Both the position numbers and the translations under genes were made by a program. The notes under the pieces were generated by a model that searched no databases, was not told where the DNA came from, and worked only from the letters and a program-made list of their open reading frames with translations. Below are positions 15,880 to 22,997 of a stretch of 35,318 bases of DNA, in pieces. How positions within the stretch are numbered: position 1 is the first letter of the stretch; each line of letters begins with the position of its first letter. Source of the DNA: Hymenobacter profundi (GTDB lineage: Bacteria > Bacteroidota > Bacteroidia > Cytophagales > Hymenobacteraceae); NCBI RefSeq assembly GCF_019334315.1, contig NZ_JAHWGL010000047.1, positions 1-35,318 of the forward strand, in the 5' to 3' direction.

Positions 15880-16626
15880 CTACCCCTTCTGAATAGCAGT
15901 AGCCGCGCCCTGCGCGGTGGGTAGCAGCAGCACTTCCGCCACGTTGACGTGCGGCGGGCGCGTGACCATAAACCGGATAACGTCGGCCACATCTTCGGCA
16001 CGCAGCGGCTCAAACCCCTGGTATACCTTATCGGCGCGCTCTTGGTCACCTTTGAAGCGCACCTGCGAAAACTCCGTTTCCACTGCGCCAGGGTTCACTT
16101 CAGCCACCCGAATACCGTGGGGTAGCAAATCCAACCGCATGCCTTTCGTAAGCGAGTCGACGGCGGCCTTGGAAGCGCAATACACGTTGCCGTTGGCGTA
16201 GGCCTCTTTGCCGGCAATAGAGCCCACATTCACGATGTGGCCCTGCTGGCGGCGCGTCATGGTGGGGAGCACGGCGCGGGTCACGTAAAGCAAACCTTTC
16301 ACGTTGCCGTCCAGCATGGCATCCCAATCCTCCGGGTCGCCTTCCTGAATGGGCGCCAGGCCGTGAGCATTGCCAGCATTATTGATTAGCACGTCAATCT
16401 CCTGAAACTCGGTGGGTAGGCTGCCAATGGCTGCCTCCGTAGCAGCCCGGTTGCGCACATCAAAGGTGAGTAAATGGGTAGGAGCAGGCGCCAGTTGCTG
16501 CGCCAGTTCTTCCAGCTTCTCGCGCCGACGTCCCGTGAGTACCAGCCGGAAGCCAGACTCTGCCAGCGCCACCGCCGTGGCCCGGCCAATCCCCGACGAA
16601 GCGCCTGTGATTAAAGCAGTTTTCAT
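15880..16626 (-). CDS. SDR-family NAD(P)-dependent oxidoreductase (YdfG-like)
   Basis: A 248-residue classical short-chain dehydrogenase. It has the cofactor motif TGASSGIG (7-14), TGRRREKLEE after beta2, which suggests NADPH preference through the paired arginines, NNAG (82-85), and catalytic Ser136, Tyr149 and Lys153 (YCASK). The overall pattern, including PGAVETEFS and the loop after it, resembles YdfG-type 3-hydroxy acid dehydrogenases. The 5' side abuts a 25-bp inverted repeat that separates it from the PorT-like gene. Confidence 0.87.
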   Translation of the reverse strand: MKTALITGASSGIGRATAVALAESGFRLVLTGRRREKLEELAQQLAPAPTHLLTFDVRNRAATEAAIGSLPTEFQEIDVLINNAGNAHGLAPIQEGDPEDWDAMLDGNVKGLLYVTRAVLPTMTRRQQGHIVNVGSIAGKEAYANGNVYCASKAAVDSLTKGMRLDLLPHGIRVAEVNPGAVETEFSQVRFKGDQERADKVYQGFEPLRAEDVADVIRFMVTRPPHVNVAEVLLLPTAQGAATAIQKG

Positions 16627-16646
16627 ACAATGAAAGGGTAGATGGC

Positions 16647-16706
16647 TGAAGAACGAAAGGGTGAATGAGTAATCCAGCGACTACTCATTCACCCTTTCGT
16701 TCTTCA
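16647..16706. repeat. Inverted repeat between SDR and PorT-like genes
   Basis: 25-bp perfect arms (16647-16671 and 16682-16706) around a 10-nt loop. The sequence words (GTGAATGAGT, GAACGAAAGG) do not match the TGTCATsCTGAGC repeats. It lies 2 bp from the 3' end of the PorT-like gene and 20 bp upstream of the SDR start, so it may terminate the upstream transcript. Confidence 0.75.
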
Positions 16707-16708
16707 CC

Positions 16709-17539
16709 TTATTCAAAATTCAGATATAGCGTCACGGTGTGGCTGCTCATCCGTTGCAAACTATTGTTATACACATCCGTCTGGCCTTCTTTCTGCTGAA
16801 TGTTGCGCAGGCCGTGCGAGAAGCGCAGTTCTGGGGCAAACTTGAACAGCGGATAAAACAGGTCAAGCCCTACCCCGTACTCGATGGCAAGGTCGGTTTT
16901 GTTGACGCGTAGCAGGTTGTTTTCCGGGTCTTTGATGCGGTTGCCCACGTTCACACTCGGCTTAATCCCACCCACCATATACACGCGGGTGTTGCGCCGC
17001 CGCTGCGAGTGAAATTTCAGTAGAATCGGAAAATCCACTTGGGTGGTTTCCACCTCCTGGTTCTGGATTTCTCTGGGCATATCTGGCACGTTTAGGTCGG
17101 GTGTGTAGCCGTAGGGCTTAAACTCCACCCGGCGCGTCATGAAGCTCACGCCCGGCGCAAAGCGCAGGCTCAAAAACTCCAACAAGCGCGCGTCGCCCAC
17201 AAAACCCACCGAGAAGCCAGGGCTGTTGATGGTATTCGCCGTTACGCCCAGGCCGCTGTCTCGCCGGTCAATGTAGGTCTGCGTATGCTCGATGCGGTAG
17301 CCGGAGAAATTCGGTGCGATGTAAAAGCCGGGGTGAAACCACCGGTCATCGTAGCCCGGCAAGTTGTTGCTGGTCACCGATTTCACTTGGCCACGCCGGC
17401 CGCGACTGGCTGTAGTAAGGCTTTTTTTCTGGGCGTAGGCGCCAAAAGGAACCACGGCAGCCAAAGCGGCCACCACGGCCACTCGACCTATTTGTGCGCA
17501 GTATAAATGGAGCTGATGCCGAAAGTAAGAGGCTGCCAT
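16709..17539 (-). CDS. porT: PorT-like outer-membrane beta-barrel protein
   Basis: A 276-residue protein with a signal peptide (hydrophobic core about 18-34, ending FGAYA before QKK) and a barrel of alternating hydrophobic/polar strands ending in an aromatic strand TVTLYLNFE. Sequence features such as FHPGFYIAPNFSGYRI, VDFPILLKFHS and GGIKPSVNVG fit PorT/SprT, a type IX secretion and gliding protein. Linkage of porT to ubiE is well known in Bacteroidota and supports the call. The start at 17539 overlaps the ubiE 3' end by 52 bp; a downstream GTG near residue 20 is possible but would remove the signal's n-region. Co-expression with ubiE is likely. Confidence 0.78.
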   Translation of the reverse strand: MAASYFRHQLHLYCAQIGRVAVVAALAAVVPFGAYAQKKSLTTASRGRRGQVKSVTSNNLPGYDDRWFHPGFYIAPNFSGYRIEHTQTYIDRRDSGLGVTANTINSPGFSVGFVGDARLLEFLSLRFAPGVSFMTRRVEFKPYGYTPDLNVPDMPREIQNQEVETTQVDFPILLKFHSQRRRNTRVYMVGGIKPSVNVGNRIKDPENNLLRVNKTDLAIEYGVGLDLFYPLFKFAPELRFSHGLRNIQQKEGQTDVYNNSLQRMSSHTVTLYLNFE

Positions 17540-18216
17540 GCGGGGGTAGTAAATCCAACCTGTGAAAGAATTGCCAGAAAATCAGGACCATCGGGAAACG
17601 CCTGCACCGACTCGGGCAAGTAAGTATAAGCCGCTTGGTCCTTGGAAATCAGCTTGCCAAACACAGGTAGAATGTGCTGAAAATAGAAATTGTACGCCTG
17701 CTTCATAGGGAAAGCAGTGGGCTTGGAAAATTCCAGAATCACAAGCTTTCCGCCGGGCCGCAGTACCCGCCGCATCTCCGTTAGGCCCTGCTTGAGGTTC
17801 TCAAAGTTGCGCACGCCAAAAGACGCTGTGACGGCATCGAAGTGGTCGTCGGGGAATGGCAGGTTTTCAGAGTCGCCTAGTTCGAGCTTAATCCGGTTGG
17901 TGAGACCTTTAGCCTGCAGCTTGCGTCGCCCTACCTCCAGCATTCCCTCCGAGATGTCCACGCCCGTTACCTGCGCGTCGGGGGTGGCGGCACGTAGCGT
18001 TTCGATGGCAAAATCGGCGGTGCCGGTGGCAATATCCAGAATCCGGGCCGGTCGCAGTTGCTTCAGTTCACCCACTGCTTTGCGCCGCCAGTAGATATCG
18101 GTGCCGACACTCAGGAAATGGTTCAGAAAGTCATACTTGCCGGCGATGCTGTTAAACATGGTAGCTACCTGCGATTTTTTGCCGGCAGCGTCGTCTTTGT
18201 AGGGAACAACGGACAT
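17488..18216 (-). CDS. ubiE: Demethylmenaquinone methyltransferase
   Basis: A 242-residue class I SAM methyltransferase of the UbiE/MenG family, performing the final C-methylation of menaquinone, the usual Bacteroidota respiratory quinone. It has the UbiE start VATMFNSIAGKYDFLNHFLSVG (17-38), SAM motif ILDIATGTADFA (59-70), the family signature region VTASFGVRNFENL, and RPGGKLVILEFSKP. I chose the ATG at 18216; a longer reading frame from 18339 crosses a TATGTTTG promoter element and adds 41 unrelated residues. The 3' end overlaps the PorT-like gene by 52 bp. Confidence 0.92.
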   Translation of the reverse strand: MSVVPYKDDAAGKKSQVATMFNSIAGKYDFLNHFLSVGTDIYWRRKAVGELKQLRPARILDIATGTADFAIETLRAATPDAQVTGVDISEGMLEVGRRKLQAKGLTNRIKLELGDSENLPFPDDHFDAVTASFGVRNFENLKQGLTEMRRVLRPGGKLVILEFSKPTAFPMKQAYNFYFQHILPVFGKLISKDQAAYTYLPESVQAFPDGPDFLAILSQVGFTTPAWQPLTFGISSIYTAHK

Positions 18217-18252
18217 ATAGTGCAGAAACGAAGTAAGGGGCGCTGAATTGCT

Positions 18253-18260
18253 CAAACATA
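18253..18260 (-). promoter_or_regulatory. -7 promoter element for ubiE-porT
   Basis: The - strand reads TATGTTTG, an exact TAnnTTTG match, 37 bp upstream of the chosen ubiE start and downstream of the terminator of the preceding gene. Confidence 0.55.
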
Positions 18261-18327
18261 ACGCCCCGGCGCGGATAAAGTTGGGATAAGGTCTCGCAAC
18301 TTCCGCAGTAGGTGCCTGTAAACTAAA

Positions 18328-18352
18328 CGGGCCGGGCATGATGCCCGGCCCG
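18328..18352 (-). terminator. GC-rich hairpin terminator after the PorE-like gene
   Basis: 12-bp arms (18328-18339, 18341-18352) with a 1-nt centre. On the - strand it is followed by TTTAGTTT. It lies 24 bp downstream of the PorE-like stop and upstream of the ubiE promoter element. Confidence 0.75.
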
Positions 18353-18375
18353 CGTTGTTGGCAGACAATGACTTA

Positions 18376-20670
18376 CTAATTGTCAGTCTTCACTTTGGTT
18401 TTCTCGCCGGTAGCGGTCTTTGCTTTCGCGTCGATGGTACCGTTCTGCGTAACCGTCTTCGACTTGGAGCCTTCCGGACCTTTGGTTTTAATTTTCACCT
18501 TGTCCGAATCCTCGTCTACTTTCACCTTCACTTTGGTGCCATCGTCGAGCTTCACCGTGTTCTTGCCAGGCTCCAGCGTGGCGCTGGTTCCGCCAGGAGC
18601 GGCATTCATGGGCCGGGTCATGCGAGGCTGCGAGCTAGGGCTCATCATGGCACCTCCGCCCGAGTTGGTGCTCGTGCCGCCGCCATTCATCTGCGGCATG
18701 GTTTCACCCTCACCCAAAATCACGCGGAATTCGGTGCGGCGGTTTAGCTGCATGTTCTCCGGCGAATCGTTTGGAGCTGCCGGACGACGCTCACCGTAGC
18801 TCACCGTTACCATGCGGGTTTCAGCTACGCCTTGCTTCTTCAGGTAGTTGTAAGCAGCATTGGCGCGGTTCTGACCCAGTACCATGTTGTACTCGTCGGT
18901 ATTACGCGAGTCGCAGTTACCTTCCACCGAGATATTGATACCGGGGTTGGCCTTCAGAATACGAGCAATATTGTCCAGCTCTGTAATCGACTCCGGCCGC
19001 AGGTTATACTTGTCGGTATCGAAGTAGATATTGTTGAGCGCGACTTGCGAAGTGGTATCTACGTAGGGCACGTAGAAGTTCTTCACAATGGTGGTAGAGT
19101 CGTTGGTAGAGATAGGCACCTCAAACTCCTGCGTCTCGATGTTCTTACCGTCTTTCGACACGGCTACCTGGTAGGTACGACCCGACAGCAGGCTTACCTG
19201 ATAGTCGCCGTTGCCGGGCTTGGTTACATCGCGGTAGCTCAGGGCCGTGTTATCGGCTTGTTTGCCGCTGAACACCAATTCCACACCCGGAATCACAGAA
19301 GCGCTGTCGCGGGCCGAGAACACCTGGCCGCGAATCGTCACATTCTTGATGTAGTTGATGGTGTAGATGTCCTTCTCACCGTAGCCACCAATGCGGTAGC
19401 TAGAGAGGTAGGCGTAGCTGCCATCGGGGCTGAGGCGGTAGTAGGTGTCGTCGTCGGGCGTGTTGATGGGGTAGCCCATGTTCTCGGCCCGACCCCACTT
19501 GCGGCCTACTTCGTCCCACTCCGACTTAAAAATATCGTAGCCACCCATGGTGTTGTGGCCGCGCGAGGCGAAATACAGCGTTTTGCCGTCGCGGCTCAGG
19601 TAGGGGCTATCGTCGTCGTAAGGTGTATTAATAGCGCTACCAATCGACTTGGCTGGTCCCCAATCACCGCCTTGCTGGCGAGTAGAGTAGTAAATGTCCA
19701 GCGTGCCGTCTTCCGAGTACTTTGAGGTAGAGAAGTAAATCGTCTGGCCATCGGGCGTGATATAGGCGTCCGACTCGTACGACTTGGAGTTGATATTGCT
19801 GTTCAGCTTCTTCGCCTCCGTCCAGTCGCTACCTACCTTCTCCGAGTAGAAGATGTCGCCATCTTCGTCGTTGCGGTACATCAGCAGCTTGGTGTCGTTG
19901 TCGAATACCTGAATAGAAGCGTCGTGCCCCTTGCCGTTGAGCACGGTGCTCAGCGAGCGAGGCTTCTCCCACTCCTCATCGTTGATGCGCTTGGCCTCGT
20001 AAATGTTTTCGTAGTACTGGCCGTCGGCGGCTAGTTTCTTGTCTTTTACTTTGCTCTTGTTATTCTCCGTCACCACTGGCGTCTCGTTCATATTGTCCGA
20101 GCGCGAGGTGAAGAGCAGCACCTGGTCGTCCTGCGAGATAACCGGGCTGTGCTCCGACCACTGGGTGTTGATGGTCGGCCCCAGGTTTTTCACGAAGATA
20201 TCCTTGGGCGTATTGAACTGCACCTTAGCGTTTTTGCTGTGCTGAATCAGCTGGGCCAGTTCTTTTTTGCGGGTATCCTTGGCTTTCAGGGTGGTGTTGT
20301 AGGCCTGAAAGTGGGCAATAGCTTCGTCGAAGTTGTAGTTGAGGTGATCTACGCGGCCCAACCAATACTCCACATCACGCGACACACGTGGTTTCAACTT
20401 CTGTGCCTTATAGATATAGTCGCTGGCCTTTTCCTTATCAAACGACATATAGGCAATACCAGCCCGGAACAGTGCCTGCGCGTTGTTGGGGTCCTGCGCC
20501 AACACCTGCTCATAGTAAGGAATAGAAGCCCGATAGTTCTCCTGCTCGAAAAACTTATTAGCGGTCTTCAGCTGCTTGCGGGTACCTTGAGCCAGCGCAG
20601 GCTGGGCCATAGCAGTAGCAAGGGCAAAAGCACAAGAGGCCTTTAATAAGCTTTTGACTACGTTGTCCAT
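18376..20670 (-). CDS. PorE-like TPR / beta-propeller / OmpA protein
   Basis: A 764-residue envelope protein. In order it has a signal peptide (to about residue 28, ending QPALA), two to three TPR-like repeats (about 30-130), a PD40/WD40-type propeller (about 165-440) with repeated SPDG/SRDG-LYFAS units, a carboxypeptidase-regulatory-like domain (about 445-535), and an OmpA C-terminal peptidoglycan-binding domain (about 540-652). The OmpA part keeps the Asp and Arg of the diaminopimelate site in GNCDSRNTDEYN and NRA. This order matches PorE of the type IX secretion system, but Bacteroidota have paralogues and the signal lacks a clear lipobox. A lysine-rich low-complexity tail (653-764) is extra. 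Confidence 0.82.
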   Translation of the reverse strand: MDNVVKSLLKASCAFALATAMAQPALAQGTRKQLKTANKFFEQENYRASIPYYEQVLAQDPNNAQALFRAGIAYMSFDKEKASDYIYKAQKLKPRVSRDVEYWLGRVDHLNYNFDEAIAHFQAYNTTLKAKDTRKKELAQLIQHSKNAKVQFNTPKDIFVKNLGPTINTQWSEHSPVISQDDQVLLFTSRSDNMNETPVVTENNKSKVKDKKLAADGQYYENIYEAKRINDEEWEKPRSLSTVLNGKGHDASIQVFDNDTKLLMYRNDEDGDIFYSEKVGSDWTEAKKLNSNINSKSYESDAYITPDGQTIYFSTSKYSEDGTLDIYYSTRQQGGDWGPAKSIGSAINTPYDDDSPYLSRDGKTLYFASRGHNTMGGYDIFKSEWDEVGRKWGRAENMGYPINTPDDDTYYRLSPDGSYAYLSSYRIGGYGEKDIYTINYIKNVTIRGQVFSARDSASVIPGVELVFSGKQADNTALSYRDVTKPGNGDYQVSLLSGRTYQVAVSKDGKNIETQEFEVPISTNDSTTIVKNFYVPYVDTTSQVALNNIYFDTDKYNLRPESITELDNIARILKANPGINISVEGNCDSRNTDEYNMVLGQNRANAAYNYLKKQGVAETRMVTVSYGERRPAAPNDSPENMQLNRRTEFRVILGEGETMPQMNGGGTSTNSGGGAMMSPSSQPRMTRPMNAAPGGTSATLEPGKNTVKLDDGTKVKVKVDEDSDKVKIKTKGPEGSKSKTVTQNGTIDAKAKTATGEKTKVKTDN

Positions 20671-20732
20671 TGGGGGAGATGTTTGAAAAATAAAGCGGTG
20701 CGGTAGCTCGTTGGTAGAGCAGCTTCGCCCTG

Positions 20733-20740
20733 CAAACTTA
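20733..20740 (-). promoter_or_regulatory. Proximal -7 element for the PorE-like gene
   Basis: The - strand reads TAAGTTTG, an exact TAnnTTTG match, 62 bp upstream of the start codon. Confidence 0.5.
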
Positions 20741-20884
20741 GTTTTTATTAGGCTGCCTCTTATACTTAAAACCTGCTACAGGGTTAAGGGCAAGCAAATA
20801 ATTTAGTAGCGCTGGTACGACGAAGTGGAACTAATTGTTAGTAACAGTCTGTTGTAGAGCTTCCCCAACAAGCACGTTTGCGGG

Positions 20885-20892
20885 CAAAGATA
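20885..20892 (-). promoter_or_regulatory. Distal -7 element for the PorE-like gene
   Basis: The - strand reads TATCTTTG, the best form of the consensus, about 214 bp upstream of the start codon. It may give a long leader. Confidence 0.45.
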
Positions 20893-21084
20893 GAAATTTT
20901 ATAATACGCCCTTACTCTTATCCTATCCATTCGAAAATATTGAGGTGACGCTCATTGCTCGGAGATTTGGCCATCCAAAAAGTATACCTAGTATTTCAAT
21001 TTTTTACACGAATACAGGATTATAACGCTATTTAAAAGGAAATAGCAAAGTTTTTTCCTGGCGCTTCATACTGGCGTCTCGTTG

Positions 21085-21092
21085 TACCTTTG
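21085..21092 (+). promoter_or_regulatory. -7 promoter element for engB
   Basis: TACCTTTG, an exact TAnnTTTG match, ends 19 bp before the engB start codon, implying a short leader. Confidence 0.6.
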
Positions 21093-21111
21093 CGGTTTCG
21101 CCTAGCTGCCT

Positions 21112-21729
21112 ATGCAAATTCACGATGCTGCCTTCCTGGCTAGCAATACTCGCCTCGACGCTTGCCCACCGCCTACCCTACCGGAATATGCCTTCATTGG
21201 GCGCTCCAATGTGGGCAAATCTTCCCTCATCAATATGCTAACCGGGCAGAAGGCGTTGGCTAAAACGTCCTCCACTCCTGGTAAAACACAGCTGATCAAC
21301 CATTTCCTGATCAACAAAAACTGGTACTTGGTCGATTTGCCAGGCTATGGCTACGCCAAAGTGAGCAAAGTGGCGCGGGCGCAGTGGGGAAAGATGATCA
21401 ACTTCTACCTGCGCAACCGCGAAAATCTGACGTGCCTATTTGTGCTGCTCGACTCGCGCCTACCCCCGCAGGCTGTGGACCTAGAGTTTATGGAAATGCT
21501 AGGCACCCAGGGCATTCCCTTCGTGATGGTGTTTACCAAGGCCGATAAGCAGTCGGCCACGCGCACACGCCAGCTGATTGATGCGTATCTGGAAAAGATG
21601 AGCGCGATTTGGGATGAGCTGCCACGCCACTTTATTACCTCCGCCGAGTCGAAGGAAGGCCGGGAGGAGATACTCGGTTTTATTGGTAAAATCAATCAGC
21701 AGCTGGCCGAAACACCAGAGAACCCATAA
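21112..21729 (+). CDS. engB: Ribosome biogenesis GTPase EngB/YihA
   Basis: A 205-residue TRAFAC GTPase required for large-subunit assembly. It has G1 GRSNVGKSSL (30-39), G2 Thr in STPGKTQ (53-60), G3 DLPGYGYA (75-82), G4 TKAD (142-145) and a G5-like TSAESKEG near 183. Length and motif spacing are typical of EngB. The ATG at 21112 is 19 bp after a promoter element and gives a normal N-terminus (AAFLASNTRLDACP). Confidence 0.94.
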   Translation: MQIHDAAFLASNTRLDACPPPTLPEYAFIGRSNVGKSSLINMLTGQKALAKTSSTPGKTQLINHFLINKNWYLVDLPGYGYAKVSKVARAQWGKMINFYLRNRENLTCLFVLLDSRLPPQAVDLEFMEMLGTQGIPFVMVFTKADKQSATRTRQLIDAYLEKMSAIWDELPRHFITSAESKEGREEILGFIGKINQQLAETPENP

Positions 21730-21849
21730 TCTGGCTTCTTTCTTGACGTTAGGGGTAGGCAGCGCGGCCGTATGTTTTCTTGGCCGCTGTCTTCTCATTC
21801 ACTGAAACGATTAATAACTCGTTTACTTTCGAACGATTACTTAATTCCC

Positions 21850-22260
21850 ATGAAAAAATTCGCTTTTCTTCTGAGTTGTGGTTTGCTGGCTGGTGCAACT
21901 TCCGTGGTTGCCCAAACCAAGCCTGCAGCCCCGGCACCAACCGCTACCCAAGCGGCTCCGGCCGGCGGCGTTGCCAAAGCCATTCCAGTGGCCGAGTATT
22001 ACGAGGGTGGTCAGGAAGCCATGTATGCCTTTATTGAGAAGGAGCTGAAATACCCGGTGCTGGCCAAGCGCAACCGCATTCAGGGCACCTGTATTGTGAG
22101 CTTCACGCTGAACACCGACGGCACTACCAGCGGCTTTAAGCTGGTGAAAGGAGTAGGCGGTGGCTGCGGCGATGAAGCCATGCGCGTAGCTAAACTGCTG
22201 CAATTCAAGAAGCCCGATTACGCGGTGCTCACCAGCCTGCCCATCGTGTTTAAGCTCTAA
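21850..22260 (+). CDS. Exported TonB C-terminal domain protein
   Basis: A 136-residue protein with a signal peptide (MKKFAFLLSCGLLAGATSVVAQ) and an alanine/proline linker (22-45). It ends in a TonB_C fold: ELKYPVLAKRNRIQGTCIVSFTLNTDG (about 65-91) and an EAMRVAKLLQFKKP helix. Unlike energising TonB it has no N-terminal membrane anchor to ExbBD, so it is probably a periplasmic partner-binding module. Cys77 and Cys101 of the mature part could form a disulfide. The ATG at 21850 is favoured over an in-frame ATG at 21772 because of the signal peptide. It lies 120 bp after engB. Confidence 0.82.
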   Translation: MKKFAFLLSCGLLAGATSVVAQTKPAAPAPTATQAAPAGGVAKAIPVAEYYEGGQEAMYAFIEKELKYPVLAKRNRIQGTCIVSFTLNTDGTTSGFKLVKGVGGGCGDEAMRVAKLLQFKKPDYAVLTSLPIVFKL

Positions 22261-22304
22261 TTGAATCTTCGGGCGGCCATCCGGCACCAACTCGTTCGGA
22301 ATGC

Positions 22305-22312
22305 TACCTTTG
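22305..22312 (+). promoter_or_regulatory. -7 promoter element for the DUF5606 gene
   Basis: TACCTTTG, exact consensus, 30 bp upstream of the start at 22343. It rules against the in-frame ATG at 22301. Confidence 0.6.
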
Positions 22313-22342
22313 CCGCCTTCTACACCAACCGACTTTACCCTT

Positions 22343-22897
22343 ATGCCCTACGACCTGAAGGAAATTGCCGCCATTAGCGGAATGCCCGGTCTGTACCGTC
22401 TTGTAAGCCCCACCCGCACCGGCGTTATTATTGAAGCCCTCGATGGCCGCGGCACGCGCTCCATCGCCTCGGCCCGCAACAAAGTGTCGCTGCTCCAGGA
22501 AATTTCCATCTACACCCAGGACTATGACCAGACTGTAGCTCTGACTGAGGTGTTCGACCGGATTCACCAGCAGTTTGGCGCCGAGCTGGAGCTGACCAGC
22601 AAATCGGATGACCGCGACCTGACGGCTTTCATGGGCCAGGTAATTCCGGATTACGACCGCGACCGGGTGTATATGTCTGATATCAAGAAACTGGTGACTT
22701 GGTACGGCATTGTGAGCAAAAACCTGGAATACCAGGCTCCGGCTACCGATGAGGACGACGCTACCCCCGCAGCCGACGAGCCCCTCAGCACGGGCGGCGA
22801 GATTTCAGCGGATGCTACGGCAACGGACGACGCGGCGGCTGCCAACCCAGAGGCTGCCACGGAAGCACCCAAAAAGAGTAAGAAAAAAGCCGAATAG
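22343..22897 (+). CDS. DUF5606 domain protein
   Basis: A 184-residue cytoplasmic protein. Residues 1-130 (MPYDLKEIAAISGMPGLYRL to KLVTWYGIVSKNLEYQ) match the conserved Bacteroidota DUF5606 domain, of unknown function. Residues 135-184 are an acidic alanine-rich low-complexity region ending in a lysine-rich KKSKKKAE tail, typical of nucleic-acid or ribosome-associated proteins but not diagnostic. The start is set by the promoter element and the conserved DUF start. A strong hairpin terminator follows 19 bp after the stop. Confidence 0.85.
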   Translation: MPYDLKEIAAISGMPGLYRLVSPTRTGVIIEALDGRGTRSIASARNKVSLLQEISIYTQDYDQTVALTEVFDRIHQQFGAELELTSKSDDRDLTAFMGQVIPDYDRDRVYMSDIKKLVTWYGIVSKNLEYQAPATDEDDATPAADEPLSTGGEISADATATDDAAAANPEAATEAPKKSKKKAE

Positions 22898-22916
22898 TCG
22901 GCTTCGATTACACGCG

Positions 22917-22950
22917 AAAGCCCGCTCAGGTAATTCCTGAGCGGGCTTTT
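22917..22950 (+). terminator. Rho-independent terminator after the DUF5606 gene
   Basis: 14-bp stem AAAGCCCGCTCAGG (22917-22930) with CCTGAGCGGGCTTT (22936-22949), loop TAATT, followed by a short T run. Confidence 0.9.
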
Positions 22951-22985
22951 GTACTTGTTATCTGCGAATTCAATTCCGGAGCCGC

Positions 22986-22993
22986 TACTTTTG
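22986..22993 (+). promoter_or_regulatory. -7 promoter element immediately before the aspartate kinase gene
   Basis: TACTTTTG, exact TAnnTTTG, ends only 4 bp before the ATG at 22998. Transcription would begin at or beside the start codon. Confidence 0.6.
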
Positions 22994-22997
22994 AGCC

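Larger units (their letters stand above)
20671..21111. other. Divergent intergenic region between porE-like and engB genes
   Basis: 441 bp without a believable gene. It holds two - strand promoter elements (20733-20740, 20885-20892), one + strand element (21085-21092), a tRNA 5'-half-like stretch (20697-20721), and an AT-rich block around 20880-21060. No palindromic repeat is present. Confidence 0.7.

Noticed and set aside
18832..19725. 297-residue + strand ORF opposite the PorE-like gene
   Set aside because: Shadow of the OmpA/propeller gene; no recognisable fold or start signal.
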